A stretch of 64,000 nucleotides of DNA from RGZA01 sp041917755 (GTDB lineage: Bacteria > Pseudomonadota > Alphaproteobacteria > UBA9219 > RGZA01). The position numbers and the translations under genes were made by a program. Within the stretch, counting starts at the first letter, position 1; the number at the start of each line of letters is the position of its first letter. Under the pieces are notes generated by a model. The model had not been told where the DNA came from. It was given only the letters and a program-made list of their open reading frames with translations, and ran no database searches. Below are positions 61,396 to 64,000 of the stretch, one piece after another. The DNA is taken from positions 1 through 64,000 of the forward strand of contig JAYRWY010000016.1 of the NCBI GenBank assembly GCA_041917755.1, given 5' to 3'.

Positions 61396-62754
61396 ATGAC
61401 TGCAACGCCATCGCCTCAAATTAAAAAAGACAAAAAGCTCCACATCATGACGTGGGGCTGCCAAATGAATGTCTATGACAGCGCCAAAATGGCCGACCTA
61501 TTGGCGCCGCTTGGCTTTGGCCTGAGCGATGATGCCGAAGGTGCAGATCTGGTGATTTTGAATACCTGCCATATCCGTGAAAAGGCTTCAGAAAAGATTT
61601 TCTCCGAACTTGGCCGCCTGCATAAACAACAACGCCTTGAAAGCGAAGCCAACCGCCCGAAGATGATTGGCGTTGCAGGTTGCGTCGCGCAGGCCGAAGG
61701 CGAACAAATCCTCGCCCGCGCGCCATACGTCGATATGGTGTTTGGCCCGCAAACCTATCACCGTTTGCCGGAAATGGTGGCCAAGGCCCTGCGCGGTAAA
61801 GGCGGCGTAATTGATACCGACTTTCCTGCTGAATCAAAATTTGATCATCTTCCAGACGAAACCACCGGCCAAGGGCCATCTGCATTCTTATCTGTTCAGG
61901 AAGGCTGCGATAAATTCTGCACCTTCTGCGTTGTCCCTTATACACGCGGTGCGGAATACTCACGCCCCGTCTCTGCCATTTTAACCGAAGCCCAACGCCT
62001 GATCGACAGCGGCGCAAAAGAAATCTCCCTGCTTGGTCAAAACGTCAACGCCTATCACGGCATCGGCGAAAATGGAGAACCATGGGGTCTTGGCCAATTA
62101 ATCGAAGCCGTTGCCAAGCTAAATGTCGATCGCATTCGCTATACCACCTCGCACCCAAAAGATATGGATGATGGCCTTATCGCTGCACACCGTGATGTTA
62201 AAAAACTGATGCCTTTTATGCATCTTCCGGTGCAAAGCGGTAGCAACATCATGCTGGAAGCAATGAACCGCAAACACACGCGTGATGATTATTTGCGTAT
62301 TATAGAAAAGACACGCGCTGCCAATCCCCACATCGCCTTTTCATCAGACTTCATCGTCGGCTTCCCCAATGAAAGCGATAAGGATTTTGAAGATACTCTC
62401 AACCTCATTCGCGAAGTAAATTTTGCGCAGGCCTATTCATTCAAGTATAGCGAACGCCCCGGTACACCCGCCGCGACCATGGCTGGCAAAATCCCTGAAG
62501 ACGTAAAAACTGCGCGCCTTGCCGCATTACAGGAAGTGTTGTTTGCCCAGCAACGTGCTTTTAATGAAGGCTTTATCGGTAAAACCATCCCTGTCCTGTT
62601 CGACCGTCATGGGAAGCTTGATGGCCAATTACTGGGCCGCACGCCGCATATGCAATCCCTTTATGTCCAAGATGGTAAAGGCATGTTTGGCCAAATAGCC
62701 AATGTCCGCATCGATAAAGTCACCACCAACAGCCTCGAAGGGGTTATTGTGTAA
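61396..62754 (+). CDS. miaB: tRNA-2-methylthio-N6-dimethylallyladenosine synthase
   Basis: Radical-SAM methylthiotransferase modifying A37 of tRNAs reading UNN codons. The 452-residue protein has the N-terminal UPF0004 domain (MTWGCQMNVYDSAKMADLL; LNTCHIREKASEKIF; AGCVAQAEGEQI) with three cluster cysteines. The radical-SAM motif is EGCDKFCTFCVVPYTRG (CxxxCxxC), and a C-terminal TRAM-like domain ends the protein. It overlaps ybeY by one base. Confidence 0.97.
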   Translation: MTATPSPQIKKDKKLHIMTWGCQMNVYDSAKMADLLAPLGFGLSDDAEGADLVILNTCHIREKASEKIFSELGRLHKQQRLESEANRPKMIGVAGCVAQAEGEQILARAPYVDMVFGPQTYHRLPEMVAKALRGKGGVIDTDFPAESKFDHLPDETTGQGPSAFLSVQEGCDKFCTFCVVPYTRGAEYSRPVSAILTEAQRLIDSGAKEISLLGQNVNAYHGIGENGEPWGLGQLIEAVAKLNVDRIRYTTSHPKDMDDGLIAAHRDVKKLMPFMHLPVQSGSNIMLEAMNRKHTRDDYLRIIEKTRAANPHIAFSSDFIVGFPNESDKDFEDTLNLIREVNFAQAYSFKYSERPGTPAATMAGKIPEDVKTARLAALQEVLFAQQRAFNEGFIGKTIPVLFDRHGKLDGQLLGRTPHMQSLYVQDGKGMFGQIANVRIDKVTTNSLEGVIV

Positions 62755-63239
62755 TGCTACGCCTCACATTAAATGCCAAGGCCACAGATAAAAAATTACT
62801 CTCTCCAGCTATTTTAAAAAAAATCTGCACACACATTGCAAAGCATGCAGGGCTGGAAAAGCAATCCTTCGAAGCATCACTGGCCTTCGTCACGCCAAAA
62901 GCCATCCAGACCTTGAACCATGATTTTCGTGGAAAAAACAAACCCACCAATGTGCTGTCATTTCCACAATTCACTCCTGCTGAATTAAAAAAACTAAAGC
63001 CTGCAAAAACCGAAACGATTTATCTGGGCGATATCATCTTGTGCAAAAAGGTTATCGTTTCTGAAACGTTAAAGCTAAAAAAGCCGCTAAATCATCATCT
63101 TATTCATCTAGTTGTGCACGGCACCCTGCATCTGTTAGGATACGACCACATGAGAAATGCAGACGCCAAACGCATGGAAACGCTCGAAAAGCGCATTCTG
63201 GCTGGGCTCGGCATTAATGACCCTTATGTTATAGAATAG
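62754..63239 (+). CDS. ybeY: Endoribonuclease YbeY (16S rRNA maturation)
   Basis: Zinc-dependent RNase acting in 3'-end maturation of 16S rRNA and ribosome quality control. 161 residues. The HGTLHLLGYDH motif near residue 122 carries the three metal-binding histidines, and LNHDFRGKNKPTNVLSFPQ is the second family block. It follows miaB directly; phoH, which commonly lies between them in related bacteria, is absent here. A CorC-like gene follows after 18 bp. Confidence 0.95.
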   Translation: MLRLTLNAKATDKKLLSPAILKKICTHIAKHAGLEKQSFEASLAFVTPKAIQTLNHDFRGKNKPTNVLSFPQFTPAELKKLKPAKTETIYLGDIILCKKVIVSETLKLKKPLNHHLIHLVVHGTLHLLGYDHMRNADAKRMETLEKRILAGLGINDPYVIE

Positions 63240-63257
63240 GCCGAAGAAGAACATATT

Positions 63258-64000
63258 ATGATTGATGGTAACCCTGCTAATTCGTCGCCCTCTTCCACTA
63301 CCCCTGCTGCAAACACCCCCACAGAAGCCGCACCTGCGTCATGGTTAGGCACGGCGTTTGAAAGCATCCGCTCCTTCATATCCAAAAAACGTGAAGAAGT
63401 GGCAATCATCGAAGCTGTTGAAGAAATCATGGAAGAGCCCGATGGCCTTCCCGGCTCCAACACCGGTGAAAAAGAACTACTTACCAATTTGCTCAATGCG
63501 CGCGATCGCCGCATTTCCGATATTATGATTCCACGCGCCGATATTTTCGCCGCCGATGAAACCACCCCGCTAAAAAAACTAGCCGCCCTCATGGGTAAAA
63601 GCGGCCACAGCCGCGTTCCCATTTTCCGTAAAACGCTGGATGACGTCATCGGCTTTGTCCATATCAAAGATGTTACCGCAGGCCTGGTTGATGATAAGCC
63701 GGTTCTCATCCCTGATATTTTACGCAAACTGCTATTCGTGCCGCCGTCCATGCCCGTCACACGCCTCTTGTTGCAAATGCGTCAAAAACGCCAACACATG
63801 GCACTGGTCGTTGATGAATTCGGCGGAATTGATGGTCTGGTGACCATTGAAGATGTGGTGGAAGAAATCGTTGGCGATATCGATGATGAACATGATGATC
63901 CAGCCAATGTTATCCAGCTACAACGCCGCCCTGATGGCAGCATCGTGGTCGATGCCCGCATGCCAATTGATGCCTTTGAAGAACAAGTTGGCAATATCCT
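63258..64000 (+). CDS. CorC/HlyC-type CBS-domain protein (partial at right edge)
   Basis: The frame is open to the window end (about 247 codons). After a Pro/Thr/Ala-rich start, residues about 70-200 hold two CBS domains: ISDIMIPRADIFAADETTPL, SGHSRVPIFRKTLDDVIGFV, then ALVVDEFGGIDGLVTIEDVV and EIVGDIDDEHD. The beginning of a CorC-HlyC (transporter-associated) domain follows. There is no membrane domain in the visible part, so it is the short CorC type. Usually found after ybeY and before lnt; roles in ion homeostasis are proposed. Confidence 0.93.
   Translation, partial: MIDGNPANSSPSSTTPAANTPTEAAPASWLGTAFESIRSFISKKREEVAIIEAVEEIMEEPDGLPGSNTGEKELLTNLLNARDRRISDIMIPRADIFAADETTPLKKLAALMGKSGHSRVPIFRKTLDDVIGFVHIKDVTAGLVDDKPVLIPDILRKLLFVPPSMPVTRLLLQMRQKRQHMALVVDEFGGIDGLVTIEDVVEEIVGDIDDEHDDPANVIQLQRRPDGSIVVDARMPIDAFEEQVGNI

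Overview
The window reads as a chromosomal segment of an alphaproteobacterium of moderate to low G+C. The evidence is gene content and order: rpsT-dnaA, dnaN-recF, a MucR/Ros-type regulator, an OlsBA-like acyltransferase pair, miaB-ybeY-corC, serC-serA with a hairpin leader, and an OmpW porin. I cannot name a genus from sequence alone.

Layout. (1) 1-8585: a two-partner secretion (TPS) operon on the minus strand, with a TpsB transporter followed by a giant TpsA exoprotein that runs off the left edge (over 2,270 residues in the window). (2) 8837-15365: glpD-glpK for glycerol 3-phosphate use, two small exported proteins, then a minus-strand pair (FAD oxidoreductase and spermidine-synthase-like protein). 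(3) 15366-25186: a second surface-adhesion locus with a LapG-like periplasmic cysteine protease, a second TpsA (1758 aa, C-terminal Cys pair) and a divergent second TpsB. It is followed by a broken type I secretion remnant (the last part of an HlyD adaptor abutting a 54-aa ORF) and an unknown exported protein. A 45-bp direct repeat brackets the locus. (4) 25450-28017: an operon of DUF2269, DCC-DUF4166 fusion and saccharopine-dehydrogenase-like genes. (5) About 28280-38408: a roughly 10-kb P4-like integrative element in the 3' end of a tRNA-Ser(GGA) gene. It carries integrase, AlpA, a primase/ATPase-like protein, a zinc-ribbon protein and, as cargo, a type III restriction-modification system. 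It has no virion genes. (6) 38759-51657: core genes (ompW, tkt, gap, serA, serC, mlaC, ychF, pth, rplY, prs, rpsT). (7) 51658-64000: an 877-bp gene-free region, then dnaA, osmC-like, dnaN, recF, nfu, an FMN reductase, tsaB, rimI, mucR-like, olsB-like, plsC/olsA-like, miaB, ybeY and the start of a CorC-type CBS protein.

Working together: the two TPS systems and the LapG-like protease suggest a cell with substantial investment in regulated adhesion. The remnant secretion genes suggest an older type I-secreted adhesin was lost from the same locus. The tRNA-Ser element is a defence island. The most unusual material is the internal repeat architecture of the exoproteins, the repeat-bracketed adhesion locus with its gene wreckage, and several regulatory DNA/RNA structures: a tandem palindrome before alpA, a hairpin abutting the integrase start, a double hairpin before serC, and matching motifs at both ends of the element.
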